64,000 bases of DNA from Loktanella sp. IMCC34160 (lineage in GTDB: Bacteria; Pseudomonadota; Alphaproteobacteria; Rhodobacterales; Rhodobacteraceae), in the NCBI RefSeq assembly GCF_004145845.1, contig NZ_SELP01000006.1, positions 124,001 to 188,000 on the forward strand. The letters run 5' to 3'. Below are positions 54,296-63,156 of this stretch, one piece after another. Every line of letters starts with the position of its first letter. Position 1 is the first letter of the stretch. The position numbers were made by a program, and so were the translations under genes. The notes below the pieces were generated by a model. It saw nothing but the letters and a program-made list of their open reading frames with translations, searched no databases and was not told the origin of the DNA.

Positions 54296-55355
54296 GGGAC
54301 AAACCGTCAATACGTCGGGACGAAGCGAAGTAGCGTTCTTCCAGCAACTGGTAGTCTCCAGTCGCCATTTCTTTCCCATGATCATCATGCCAGCGACCCT
54401 TCGGGTAGGACAGCCCCTTCGCAACGTAGCCGGCCTCCGACCAGGCAACAGCATGCATATCCACATAAGCTTGCAGTGGACCGCCGACGAGATCCTGAAG
54501 TGATCGGGAAACAAGGTTCCCGTAGTTTATCGCCCGGTGCAATGGCGCCGGGTGGCCGTCAGCAGAATACGCGCCATCGGCTTTGCGCGCGTCGTCGATC
54601 ACCTGTGCGACCATCAACTGTGCAAAGATCAGCTGAAACTGCCACTCAGTTGCGCTCGCTTGATCCCATTGCATCGCAAACGGGTGTTTCTCGTCCATAG
54701 CCGCAAGCGATAATTCTAAACCATAAGCATCTGCGTCGAACTCCAGGTCCTGAACTAAGAACCCCTCCGCCGCGGAAACCTCCGGTGTCTTGCTCGTCCT
54801 GGCCTCTGTCTCGTCGATCAGGTGCAAACCGGTTTCCGCGTTGACCAGCTTGAGATGTCCCCGCACATGATGCGCGATTTCGTGCACAACCACGTATTCG
54901 AGCATGTGCAGGAAAAGGTCTACACAATACTCTGCGCGATCCCCCGAGCAGTCCCAGTCCGACATGCCCGGCACGGAGTCGCAGGATTCCGCCATCCAGG
55001 ACTGATCGATGTCCTCGGCGATAGGGAACGCGTTTGCAAGAACTCCGGGCAGGTGAGCGATGCTGGCGGCTCGCGTCCAGAGCGCACGGATCAGCCCAAC
55101 CTCGACTATGATCGCTCGCGCTCCGTCACGCGCATAGGCGATCGCACGACGCCCTGTACCCGCCGTGACCAGGAACGCGATGTCATCAACCCGCAACTCC
55201 GGCCGTGTCCGGTTCAAGAGCGCTTTGTTCGTATCGAATACATGGTTAACCATATACAGAAGCCCCGCGTCGCCCTCCCAGTCAGAGTTCTCAGCTAGGA
55301 GACCGCCACAGTCCTGCACGACGATGTCTTTTGACCAAATGTCGGCTTTTCTCAT
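54288..55355 (-). CDS. HExxH metallopeptidase-like protein (3 of 3)
   Basis: A protein of about 355 residues; start chosen at 55355 (MRKADIWSKD) with GAGGAA upstream. A Met six codons earlier (55373) is possible, and the still longer frame looks non-coding. VVVHEIAHHVRGHLKLV has the zinc histidines at about 158 and 162. DLEFDADAYGLEL at about 204-216 has the third acidic ligand. Its order of motifs and length match the other two, so they are probably distant paralogues. It is the first gene of a two-gene minus-strand operon. Confidence 0.65.
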   Translation of the reverse strand: MRKADIWSKDIVVQDCGGLLAENSDWEGDAGLLYMVNHVFDTNKALLNRTRPELRVDDIAFLVTAGTGRRAIAYARDGARAIIVEVGLIRALWTRAASIAHLPGVLANAFPIAEDIDQSWMAESCDSVPGMSDWDCSGDRAEYCVDLFLHMLEYVVVHEIAHHVRGHLKLVNAETGLHLIDETEARTSKTPEVSAAEGFLVQDLEFDADAYGLELSLAAMDEKHPFAMQWDQASATEWQFQLIFAQLMVAQVIDDARKADGAYSADGHPAPLHRAINYGNLVSRSLQDLVGGPLQAYVDMHAVAWSEAGYVAKGLSYPKGRWHDDHGKEMATGDYQLLEERYFASSRRIDGLSRG

Positions 55356-55560
55356 CTTAGATGTGTTCCTCATGTCCTCCGGCTTCCTAGGGATCGCTGC
55401 AGCAGTTTTGGCCAATTTTGTGTTGACCTTTCCTGAAAGGAAGTGTCGGGAGTTCAGGAACAAGCTAATGCGCGTTTTGAATGATAGAGGCGATCTAGGT
55501 GTCGGGCAGTTAGGCCAGTCGGGTTTGAGAAGGGCCAGCATGGCCCCGCACGGGCCCGGG

Positions 55561-56151
55561 CTAAAGCAGTCCGATCCAGCCCCGGTCCGGGTCGACGTCG
55601 GGATGGGGGCCTTCGTCGAAGACTTCGAACATGTCCGCGCCAAGTGCCAGGAACCGAACCTCAACCCACCCCGTTTCGGTGCTGAGCCGATGGCCCGCCA
55701 CCGGAGCGGCCCCGATGGCCCTGAGCCGCGCTTCCGCGGCCCCGATGTCCGTAGTGCGGATTGCGAAGTGGTCGTGGCCTGAACGGTCAGGAATGCCGTT
55801 CTTCATACAGAACTCCAGAGGCCAGCCATCCGGGCCGTCGAAGAAAACGAAACGGACACCATTGTCCCAGAATTCGGGGATATCTCTCGGCCCGTCCGGG
55901 GTGAACGACCGGGACAAATGCCCGCCGCGCGCCTGGATCGCAGCGCAGGTCTCGTCAGCATCTGATGCCGCGAAGGCCACATGATCGAGCGGTATCCGGA
56001 GCATGCCGCTTGGCGTGTCACCGGTACGGATCACAGCGACAGATTGCTCGGCCAACGCCATGCACCCGTGGTCGTTGGGCACGAACCCAAACACACGGGC
56101 CAGCATCTCGCGGGCGGATTCAGGGTCGTCGACAGCCAGCACCGGGATCAT
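55561..56151 (-). CDS. VOC-family (glyoxalase/dioxygenase fold) protein
   Basis: A 196-residue protein started at the ATG at 56151, which overlaps the upstream stop (ATGA). It shows paired beta-alpha-beta-beta-beta modules: PLDHVAFAASDADETCAAIQ with GVRFVFFDGPDGWPLEFCM, and DHFAIRTTDIGAAEARLRAI with FLALGADMFEVFDEGP. Metal-ligand His and Glu are visible in each half. The substrate is unknown; family members act on toxins, antibiotics or metabolites. Operon partner: the 142-residue protein upstream. Confidence 0.8.
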   Translation of the reverse strand: MIPVLAVDDPESAREMLARVFGFVPNDHGCMALAEQSVAVIRTGDTPSGMLRIPLDHVAFAASDADETCAAIQARGGHLSRSFTPDGPRDIPEFWDNGVRFVFFDGPDGWPLEFCMKNGIPDRSGHDHFAIRTTDIGAAEARLRAIGAAPVAGHRLSTETGWVEVRFLALGADMFEVFDEGPHPDVDPDRGWIGLL

Positions 56152-56540
56152 GCTTTGCTCCCTTCTTCGATTAGCACAAGCCGCGCGGCCTTGCCGTGCC
56201 GGCAACCAACGTTGATGCCGTCTACGGTACTGGCCGTCACCGGTCGCCGGTCCAAGAGGTTGCTGGCGAATTCTCCGAGTGTATTCATGAAGCCCTTCAT
56301 AGCGAGCCCTCTGCTGAACCGGATGGTTGCGAAGTGTGTGTAGATTTCGCCCCAGCTAGATTTACCGCCCCGACCGGATGCCATGAGAAGGATGCAGTGC
56401 GGGTGTTCACGGACCGCTAGGACACTTTGAGCGATCCACTTTTCTTCTCTCTTCATTTCGTACGTGTCAAGTTGGAGGACGAATGTATCGGCGCCATCGC
56501 TTTCGACCCTCTCCGTCTCAGTGGCCAGGGTCCTGTCCAT
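56148..56540 (-). CDS. Unknown small protein coupled to the VOC protein
   Basis: About 130 residues from the ATG at 56540, or 142 from a GTG at 56576. DTFVLQLDTYEMKREEKWIA, HCILLMASGRGGKSSWGEIY and TVDGINVGCRHGKAARLVLI suggest an alpha/beta domain. It does not match a family I can name. The stop overlaps the VOC start. The stretch 56577-56844 upstream shows no gene. Confidence 0.5.
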   Translation of the reverse strand: MDRTLATETERVESDGADTFVLQLDTYEMKREEKWIAQSVLAVREHPHCILLMASGRGGKSSWGEIYTHFATIRFSRGLAMKGFMNTLGEFASNLLDRRPVTASTVDGINVGCRHGKAARLVLIEEGSKA

Positions 56541-56844
56541 CGTCCGGCTGCCGAGACTTATACCAAGACCTGTCACACCTCAGTCCCATTCGGAAATGTG
56601 GGCAGGCGCCGCAACCTGCGTGTCTTCGATGATGCTTTCATGGCATGGCGTTCCTGACAGCATGCTTGCGCTCGTCTCGTATGCAATCCCTTCGTTTCAC
56701 TGCGGTCCGCGCTCCCGAGGCTTTGCCCTGAACCCGGTCCTGTCTCTGCGTCCTGCGGCGATGCCTCCGGCCCCGTTTCCGAGCGGAATCGCGGCCGGAA
56801 GCTCGGCGCATGGGTGCAGAGCCAGCCGGTTTCAGCCATTCGGG

Positions 56845-57977
56845 TCTGGATCGCTCTTGCGGGGGTGCGGCCCTTCGGGGGGCTTTGTTGGGTCTGGCTT
56901 GGCGCTGACCGTGGCCGGGTGCGGGGGTCATCTTTGGTTACCCGGTGTCGTCTCGGTCCTTGGGGCAGGGAAGGGCCGGGGTGCCTGGTGGGGGCGGGCC
57001 TCGATCTGGATCTGCATGGGCGTGGGGCAGTTTCGGCGCGGGCAGGGAGGGCTGATCCGATCCGGGTGGGGTCTGCTGGGTTGGTTCTGCCTCCGGTCCG
57101 GGTGACGCGCTGATGGCTGTGTCGGCGCCGTGGCGTCCCTCCCCTGTTTCTTGAAGATGCAATCTGGCCGACGCGGCCGGGCTGGTCCCTGCGCTGCGCT
57201 CCGGCAAGCACAAATACGGCTTCCACGCTGCGCGCGGACCCTCCGCATTTCTGCCTGCATCCCGGCCTTCTCCGTCGGCCTGTTTCGTTTGCATCGAAAC
57301 AGGAAAGGAACTCCACCATGACTACTCACTACCGCGTCACCACCCCGGTCGAAGGCAAGAACGGCAAGACCTACTTCCGCCAGATCGGGGTCGCCTTCCC
57401 GCAGCGCGAAGGCTCGAAGTCCTTCATGAAGATCCAGCTCGAGGCCTTCCCGATCAACGGCGAACTGGTTCTCTTCGAGCCCAAGGACAAGGAGGACGAC
57501 GAGGGCGTCACCGAGTGAGGCCCTCCCTCCCAGGGCCTCGGGGCGGCGTCAGGCCGCCCCATCCCCTGTTCCAGGGGAGCCCCCCTTCGGGCCGCGAAGG
57601 ATCGGCGGTGTGCTGGCGCACGAGGGCAGGGGGCTGCCCCGCCGCCGCTGCGCTCTGGCCGGTCAGGCGATCCTGTCGATGGCTGGGGCCGTCGGGGTTC
57701 GGACGAGCCGAACGCCGCTCCGTCCCGGTCTTGGGAACCGCCGGTTCCCCCGTAAAGCCCGATGCTGTTCTGACCGGAAGGGGTGTCCCCGGCTTCCTGC
57801 GCCTTCGGCTCCGTGCAGCCGGGTGATCCCCCTCCCCATCCGGTCCGGCACCGCGCTTGACGGGCCCCCCTCCTGCTCTCGGCGAGGGCCAGTCCGGCAA
57901 GAGAGACACGCGCCAAGGCGCGGCTCGCTTGCCAGACATGCCCAATCTTGGGCGATACAGAGGAGAGGCCACAAATG
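56845..57977 (+). repeat. 1.13-kb direct repeat, copy B (copy A at 38733-39866)
   Basis: Same order as copy A: GC-rich stretch, hairpin at 57279-57303, 66-residue gene, hairpin at 57540-57560, structured element (about 57632-57895), then GATACAGAGGAGAGGCCACAA and a start codon. The direct orientation would allow homologous recombination to loop out about 18.1 kb. Confidence 0.9.
57318..57518 (+). CDS. Conserved 66-residue protein, copy B
   Basis: Encodes the same residues as copy A (39207-39407) although silent bases differ. Same hairpin and RBS upstream. Here it precedes the four-gene module 57975-60611. No function can be assigned beyond its link to plasmid-type genes. Confidence 0.75.
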   Translation: MTTHYRVTTPVEGKNGKTYFRQIGVAFPQREGSKSFMKIQLEAFPINGELVLFEPKDKEDDEGVTE

Positions 57978-58229
57978 GCTGCTTACGAATTTGTTCTGTC
58001 CACCGACGACGGTCTGGTGACCGTCTACTCCGACGATGTTGCCGAGTTTGCCGAGGCGATGGACACCGAGATTGTCGGGATCAACGTCAACCCGCGCCAG
58101 CGCCCGGAATTGCAGGGCCATCCCCGGTTGTCGGGATACGCAGGCCCTTGCTGGGGTGGGACGACCGCAACCGGCGAGCCGATCATCCGCTACGAAGACA
58201 GCCATGCGCACCGCGCGCTGTCGATGTGA
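57975..58229 (+). CDS. Unknown 84-residue protein
   Basis: Begins MAAYEFVLSTDDGLVTVYSD directly after the 1.13-kb repeat, using the AGGAGAGG of the repeat as RBS. Short alpha/beta protein with GYAGPCWGGTTATGEPIIRY. No family recognised. First of four tightly spaced genes; the next starts 11 bases on. Confidence 0.6.
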   Translation: MAAYEFVLSTDDGLVTVYSDDVAEFAEAMDTEIVGINVNPRQRPELQGHPRLSGYAGPCWGGTTATGEPIIRYEDSHAHRALSM

Positions 58230-58240
58230 GGGGGTGGATC

Positions 58241-58942
58241 ATGACTCAGACCCATTTTCACATCGTCATGACCGGCACCTTTCCCGAGGTCTGGTTGACC
58301 GATCTTCTGACGGAAAGCCTTGCCGTCCGCGTGGTCGAGGCCCTCAACGCGCGGTTTGGCGATGAAGCCACCCACCGATCCTTCCTCTATCGGACAGAGC
58401 GGGGCGAAGCCGTCAGCGGTTGGGAAGGCATGTCGCGCGAGACCTGGCAAAAGATGCATGAGGCCATCAGCGCCGCCTTGCATAGCCAGCCCGCCCTTCC
58501 CTTTGAGGCCGTCGAACTAGATGGGCCCTTGCGGGTGTGCTGCGAAACTTGCGGAGGGACGAACGTCAAGCGCGATGCCTTTGCCGAGTGGAACGAGGAG
58601 TTGCAGCTTTGGGAACTGGCAGACCTCTTCGACAAAGGGTCTTTCTGCGACGACTGCGGCTGCGAAACCAGTTTGATCGAGGTTGCGATTGATCGCGCCT
58701 CGGATGCTTCTCAACAGACGGATGGGGCGGCAGATGCTCCGCCCGACAACGTTCCTGACATTCAAGCGGATCGTGTGTTCCGGGCGGTGCAGCAGCTCTA
58801 TCCCGACGATGCGGCCGATGTGGGTTTCCTCCTGGCAAACCTCCTTGGCGATCTTCGTCACCTTGCCGACAAGCGCGGGCTGAACTTCGCCCTATGCGAC
58901 CGCAAGGGATATTCCACCTACCTTGAGGAGAAGGCCGCATGA
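58241..58942 (+). CDS. Unknown 233-residue protein with zinc-ribbon cysteines
   Basis: Starts MTQTHFHIVMTGTFPEVWL. Two CxxC pairs (CETCGG near residue 104 and CDDCGC near 140) suggest a zinc ribbon. The last 60 residues are helical (VFRAVQQLYPDDAADVGFLL). It is flanked by overlapping genes of a plasmid-type module. It could be a regulatory or DNA-handling protein, but this is not established. Confidence 0.6.
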   Translation: MTQTHFHIVMTGTFPEVWLTDLLTESLAVRVVEALNARFGDEATHRSFLYRTERGEAVSGWEGMSRETWQKMHEAISAALHSQPALPFEAVELDGPLRVCCETCGGTNVKRDAFAEWNEELQLWELADLFDKGSFCDDCGCETSLIEVAIDRASDASQQTDGAADAPPDNVPDIQADRVFRAVQQLYPDDAADVGFLLANLLGDLRHLADKRGLNFALCDRKGYSTYLEEKAA

Positions 58943-59157
58943 TCGATGTCAGCGCATATTATTCGCAACTGTTCGGCAGCAAGATCACGGGCTTCCGTCT
59001 GGAGCCCGACGACTACGGCGACGACCCTTGGCCGACATTTGTACTGGTCACCGCAGACGGCACAACCCTGGAAATGTGCCTGTCCCGCGACCCCGAAGGC
59101 AATGGCGGCGGCTTTGCCTTCATCGCGCCTCCGGCTAGTGCGGAGGGCCAGCGATGA
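58939..59157 (+). CDS. Unknown 72-residue protein
   Basis: MIDVSAYYSQLFGSKITGFR, coupled by 4-base overlaps to both neighbours. Small beta-rich protein (WPTFVLVTADGTTLEMCLSR) with no recognisable motif. The tight coupling supports a real gene. Confidence 0.6.
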   Translation: MIDVSAYYSQLFGSKITGFRLEPDDYGDDPWPTFVLVTADGTTLEMCLSRDPEGNGGGFAFIAPPASAEGQR

Positions 59158-60611
59158 ACTGCCTTGCGGAAATCCTCGAAGAGGAGGCAGCGCAGGCCGC
59201 CCCGCTTCCCGCCCTCACGTCGCGCATCGAAGACATTGTCGCCGCGCGGGATGCCGCCTTGGCCAAGATTCAGGAAGCGGTCGCGACGTTGGACCTCGCC
59301 TATGGGCTGTCCAAGGAAGCCGCTGCCTTCGCCAAGAAGGCCCAGCACGGCCGGAAATACAGGGGCTTGGACCGGACCGGCAGCAAACACTATTCGATCA
59401 TGTTCCCGGATGGCTTCGACGCGGCCCAATCCGTCGAGACCTTCCGCCGCCAGCTGGATGCGTCCGTTTGGACCTATCTCTACGAAGACACCGGCATTCG
59501 GGACATGATGGATACGACTGCAGCGCGGGATTTCGACAGAAGCTTGCGGGAGGAGGTGCCGGAGGTCACCGTCGAGAACCTGCGGGCCACATTTGAAACG
59601 CTCATGGGCAGCGCTGATCTGATCTTCGCGCGGGGGCTGGCCGTTGCCTTCTCGCGCCTTGATCGCCGGTTCAAGAGCCACGACGCTTTCAAACTCGGGT
59701 CGCGCATAATCATTGACCGGGCCTTCTCCGAATATTCGGGCAGCTTCAACCGGACATGGGCCGAAGAGACCATCATCGACGTGGAACGGGTCTTTGCCAA
59801 ACTGGATGACCAGACCCCCGCCGGTCGGGGCCTCATTCAGGAGATCGACGCCTGCCGCCCCGGATATGGTCCGCAGCAGTCGATCACCGAAAGCACTTAC
59901 TTCCGCATTCGGGGCTTCAAGAATGGCAACGCCCATCTCTGGTTTGCGCGCGATGACCTGGTCGAGAAGGCCAACCGCATACTCGCCCACTACTATGGCG
60001 CAGTCCTTCCCGACGCCGCCGAGAAGGGCGAGGACGCCGCGACGTTTCGGACACGCACGACCCTGCCGAGCCGGGACCTGCAGTTCTATCACACGCCGGC
60101 TGCGGCCGCAGCGGCGGTAGTTGATGCAATCTCCTTCCGGGATGGCATGCGCGTTCTGGAACCCAGCGGCGGCGAGGGGCATCTGGTCCGCCCGCTCCTC
60201 ACCAAGGGCTACCAGGTCACTGCGGTAGAAATCCAAGCTGACCGGGTTGCGAAGCTCCGAGGTCTTGAGGGTCCCAACTGCGATGTGATCGAGGGGAATT
60301 TCCTCAACCTGCCCGCCAGTTCGAAGTTTCATGCGGTGGTGATGAACCCGCCGTTCTACGGCACGCATTGGATGGACCATGTCCGCCATGCCTATGATTT
60401 CCTCGCGCCCGAAGGTCAGCTGGTCGCGATCCTTCCTGCTTCTGCGCAAGTGGGCGAGACCAACGCGCATCTCCAGTTTCGTCGGTGGGCAGAGAAAGCG
60501 AACGGTGGCGGGCGCTGGGGTATGTTTGCGGATTTGCCAGCAGAGAGCTTTGCTGAAGCAGGGACCAACATCAACACGGTGATCTTTCGCATCCGGAAGC
60601 GCAGCCGGTGA
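59154..60611 (+). CDS. DUF4942-type protein with SAM-dependent methyltransferase domain
   Basis: A 485-residue protein. The N-terminal 270 residues are helical, with FDRSLREEVPEVTVENLRAT. The C-terminal domain shows the SAM motif VLEPSGGEGHLVRPLL, then VTAVEIQADRVAKLRG and the catalytic VVMNPPFYGTHWMDH, whose NPPF is the adenine-N6-type tetrapeptide. Such proteins are common on alphaproteobacterial plasmids and may protect the element from restriction. The start overlaps the upstream stop; a GC hairpin at 60617-60644 follows. Confidence 0.82.
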   Translation: MNCLAEILEEEAAQAAPLPALTSRIEDIVAARDAALAKIQEAVATLDLAYGLSKEAAAFAKKAQHGRKYRGLDRTGSKHYSIMFPDGFDAAQSVETFRRQLDASVWTYLYEDTGIRDMMDTTAARDFDRSLREEVPEVTVENLRATFETLMGSADLIFARGLAVAFSRLDRRFKSHDAFKLGSRIIIDRAFSEYSGSFNRTWAEETIIDVERVFAKLDDQTPAGRGLIQEIDACRPGYGPQQSITESTYFRIRGFKNGNAHLWFARDDLVEKANRILAHYYGAVLPDAAEKGEDAATFRTRTTLPSRDLQFYHTPAAAAAAVVDAISFRDGMRVLEPSGGEGHLVRPLLTKGYQVTAVEIQADRVAKLRGLEGPNCDVIEGNFLNLPASSKFHAVVMNPPFYGTHWMDHVRHAYDFLAPEGQLVAILPASAQVGETNAHLQFRRWAEKANGGGRWGMFADLPAESFAEAGTNINTVIFRIRKRSR

Positions 60612-60616
60612 TTTTG

Positions 60617-60644
60617 GGGAAGCCGCGACAGGTCGGCTTCCCCT
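60617..60644 (+). terminator. 10-bp perfect hairpin after the methyltransferase gene
   Basis: GGGGAAGCCG, loop CGACAGGT, CGGCTTCCCC. No T-run, but a sharp end of the module. Confidence 0.55.
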
Positions 60645-60773
60645 AGGCCTTGCGGATGCCTTGGATCGGCTAGGTGAATGGTCCGCTCCGGCCTCATCCC
60701 GAAAGACCCCGCACTAGGGCGCCCGATCCGGCTGCATCCGCTTGATCGGGCACATCGTGACAACCGCTTTGGC

Positions 60774-61502
60774 CTACTGCCCGAAGATCGAAGCCAAAGC
60801 CGCCTCGGCCGCAGGTCTCGTGACCGTTGCCCGATTGTCCGCCGTACCGTGATAGGCGGATTTGCCGTTTGCGAGTGGCAGCCCTGCCCAGATCATTGCG
60901 AGGTTGTCCAGAAATCCGGTCACGCTCAAAGTTCCGTCGAGAAAGGCGGGGTAGTTCGCGTCTTCGATGAGGAGAATTGCGAACCGATCCTGCAGGTCGG
61001 GGGCGAACCTTTCGTCCAGACTTGTTCCCTCACGGCGCACGAGGTCTGCGAGTGTGGACGGGATAAACTGATAACGCCCAATCGCGTGGGGCTGGCCGGG
61101 TGTCGCCTCGATCCAGTCGAATATCTCGCGCAGCGTCAGCTCGGTCGGCCTTCGTGCCGGTAGGGCGCGTGCCGCCATGTGGATTGCGTCATATCCAGCC
61201 GGACCGGCCTCGGCCCAGGCAATTAGCTCGAGGAGCTGGTCAAGTTCGCTCCTCTGCTGCCGCAAAGCGAAGGTCTGATCCACTGCCTCTTTCCGCGAGG
61301 GTAGAGACCTTTCAAACCCGTCGAGGGTTTCCCACTCCGATACATTCCAGCTCCAGTCTGACCGCGCCGAGAAACTCCCGGCGAGCTGAAACCGACCAGT
61401 GGACTGCCAGGACGGGGCATCAAGGGCCCGGCCCGCGGCCGGGAAAAGGCCAAGGCCCAGGCTGACCAAGATCCCCAAAATGCTGAAACCGGGTGACGCC
61501 AA
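60774..61502 (-). CDS. Lysozyme/muramidase-like secreted protein
   Basis: About 240 residues. The frame opens further upstream at a TTG, but the first 54 codons there look non-coding; a TTG at 61502 just before a hydrophobic stretch (FSILGILVSLGLGLFPAAG, then RALDAPSW) would give a signal peptide. The body has LLELIAWAEAGPAGYDAIHM with a likely catalytic Glu, then ELTLREIFDWIEATPGQPHA and IGRYQFIPSTLADLV, like lytic enzymes encoded near conjugation genes. It may open peptidoglycan for DNA transfer. The start is uncertain. Confidence 0.6.
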   Translation of the reverse strand: MASPGFSILGILVSLGLGLFPAAGRALDAPSWQSTGRFQLAGSFSARSDWSWNVSEWETLDGFERSLPSRKEAVDQTFALRQQRSELDQLLELIAWAEAGPAGYDAIHMAARALPARRPTELTLREIFDWIEATPGQPHAIGRYQFIPSTLADLVRREGTSLDERFAPDLQDRFAILLIEDANYPAFLDGTLSVTGFLDNLAMIWAGLPLANGKSAYHGTADNRATVTRPAAEAALASIFGQ

Positions 61503-61944
61503 GGCGGGATGCCGAGGTTCGGTCGCCGGGGCCTTGAAGGTCCCAAAGTGGGACGTCGGCCCTTCGGGCCTCCTAAAGTACCACACGCCTCGCCAACCCG
61601 GCGGGAATGTGTTTTTGGAGGTTTGCGCGTCAAGCTGTTGTATTTGCAGAGCTTTGAGGCGCAAAATGTGTCCGATACAGATTGGAGGCTTTGGCCGATT
61701 GGCCTGCTTCAGGCAACATCAGGCCAAATCCCAACCGATTTGTCCAGCAAAACCGGACTACACACGGGAATCATCAGGGTGAGCTTGGCATGTTCGCAGG
61801 CGGACAAGCAGCCGGACAAGGCCGTAGGTTCTGTTTTGATACAGAAGCGCGACAAAGAGCAGTTCGATGCCCGCACAGCCATAGGCCTTCGACAGAACAG
61901 GAGAACCCGACTAAAGCAAAGGATACGGCCCTAGAACTTCAATT
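61503..61944. other. Gap of about 440 bases
   Basis: Overlapping frames without protein-like character. A GGCCTTGAAGGTCCCAAAGTGGG stretch repeats GGCC/GGTCC words near 61530, but I see no defined element. Confidence 0.3.
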
Positions 61945-63135
61945 CTAGCGGCTGGCTAGCTTTGAAAGCTCTTCGGCAAGGCTGTCCCCAAAAATCGCTT
62001 GCATCATCTCAACTGCTTCAGTTGCATTATCGGTCGCGTGAATCGCGACACGGTCAAAGGATGTTGGAGAAGCTCGATTTATCGAGGCGCGAATGTTCCT
62101 CTTTATCAAAACGTCTGTGTTCGTCACATGAGGATATCTTTTCCTAAGTTTCTTAGGACTCATTCTGATCGGTAGGGGCCCGGGCACTGCCGCGTCCCTG
62201 CAGATAAACGCAACGGTCGGCGCGACAACCTTGCTACAGTATTTTTCGACCCAATCACCGCCGCGCGTTTGATTGATGACACGCTCTTGCTGCGTAGCGG
62301 TCAGTCGGATTTCACTCAAAATCTCAAAACGTTCTTCGATGCATTGCCTTGCGATGCCCTCCAGCTCTACCGAGTCGCAGTCTTCCCTCAGGATGAAAAG
62401 GGTGAGCCCCTTTGCATCGGCAATCAGACTTTGGGTCCGTGTCTGCTCATGTTTCTGTAGAGCGACCAGAAATGGATGTTGATCTGGCCACCGTACCATC
62501 AGATCAGCCGGCATGTTCCATCCATGGTCCTTGAGAATTCCATGCAAAGCTAGAAGCGTGAGAGGATTGGGGAGCTGGCCCCACCTAGCCGAACTAGCAA
62601 GACGCCGAAGCTCGCTGGCATAGTCCTTCTTTGTGGCGACCACCGCGTCAACTAGTGCCAAACCATCCGGTAGGCCACATCGGATGCCTTTGTGGTAGCA
62701 AAGGTGATAGGCAAAGCTCAGGAACTCGTCAGTCGGGTGCGGCCGATAGAAACCGCGTTCATCCAGCCATCGTCGAGTGAGGAGTTTTTCGGCCAATGCG
62801 GGCATGTAGTAGGGCATATCGCGATAGCTCGATCCCTGTTGTCCCGATACTGAGTAGTAGTCGCACTTGACCGTTCCAGGATGACGTGACGCCTGCTGCA
62901 GGATTGATTGAATGGCGTCGTCGGCAACTAGATGGTCGATGTCATCAACATAGGCTCGTTCATTTGTGGGGTCCGTCGGGACCTGATCGGCCCAACGCAA
63001 CACAACATACGGTACTCCCTGAGAGTTCAGGCCTTGATAGAAATCAACTAGGCTCCCGGTGTAAAAGCGCACCGTTCCTTTCCGTAGCATTGCCGCCAGC
63101 AAACGAAGGCGGTTTCCGATCGTCCCAAGCGCCAT
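61945..63135 (-). CDS. Nucleotidyltransferase-like protein of a surface-polysaccharide type cluster
   Basis: A 396-residue protein with AAGGAAAGCTC before the ATG. YVVLRWADQVPTDPT and the acidic YVDDIDHLVADDAI form the strand-loop with paired Asp seen in the minimal nucleotidyltransferase fold. LSFAYHLCYHKGIRCGLPDG and a C-terminal IRMSPKKLRKRYPHVTNTDV with RASINRASPTSFDRVAIHAT follow. Similar proteins sit in capsule or lipopolysaccharide loci. It is read in the same direction as the kinase-like gene upstream, 21 bases apart, so they form one operon. Confidence 0.55.
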   Translation of the reverse strand: MALGTIGNRLRLLAAMLRKGTVRFYTGSLVDFYQGLNSQGVPYVVLRWADQVPTDPTNERAYVDDIDHLVADDAIQSILQQASRHPGTVKCDYYSVSGQQGSSYRDMPYYMPALAEKLLTRRWLDERGFYRPHPTDEFLSFAYHLCYHKGIRCGLPDGLALVDAVVATKKDYASELRRLASSARWGQLPNPLTLLALHGILKDHGWNMPADLMVRWPDQHPFLVALQKHEQTRTQSLIADAKGLTLFILREDCDSVELEGIARQCIEERFEILSEIRLTATQQERVINQTRGGDWVEKYCSKVVAPTVAFICRDAAVPGPLPIRMSPKKLRKRYPHVTNTDVLIKRNIRASINRASPTSFDRVAIHATDNATEAVEMMQAIFGDSLAEELSKLASR

Positions 63136-63156
63136 GAGCTTTCCTTCATTGTTCGC

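Noticed and set aside
56573-57319. 248-codon minus-strand frame and similar frames at 38695-39218 in the other repeat copy
   Set aside because: Low-complexity Arg/Pro-rich frames antisense to the repeat. They differ between copies and lack family features, while the 66-residue gene is conserved.
59013-60470. 485-codon frame opposite the methyltransferase gene
   Set aside because: Shadow of the gene with EPSGGEG and NPPF motifs; GC-rich third positions keep the opposite frame open.
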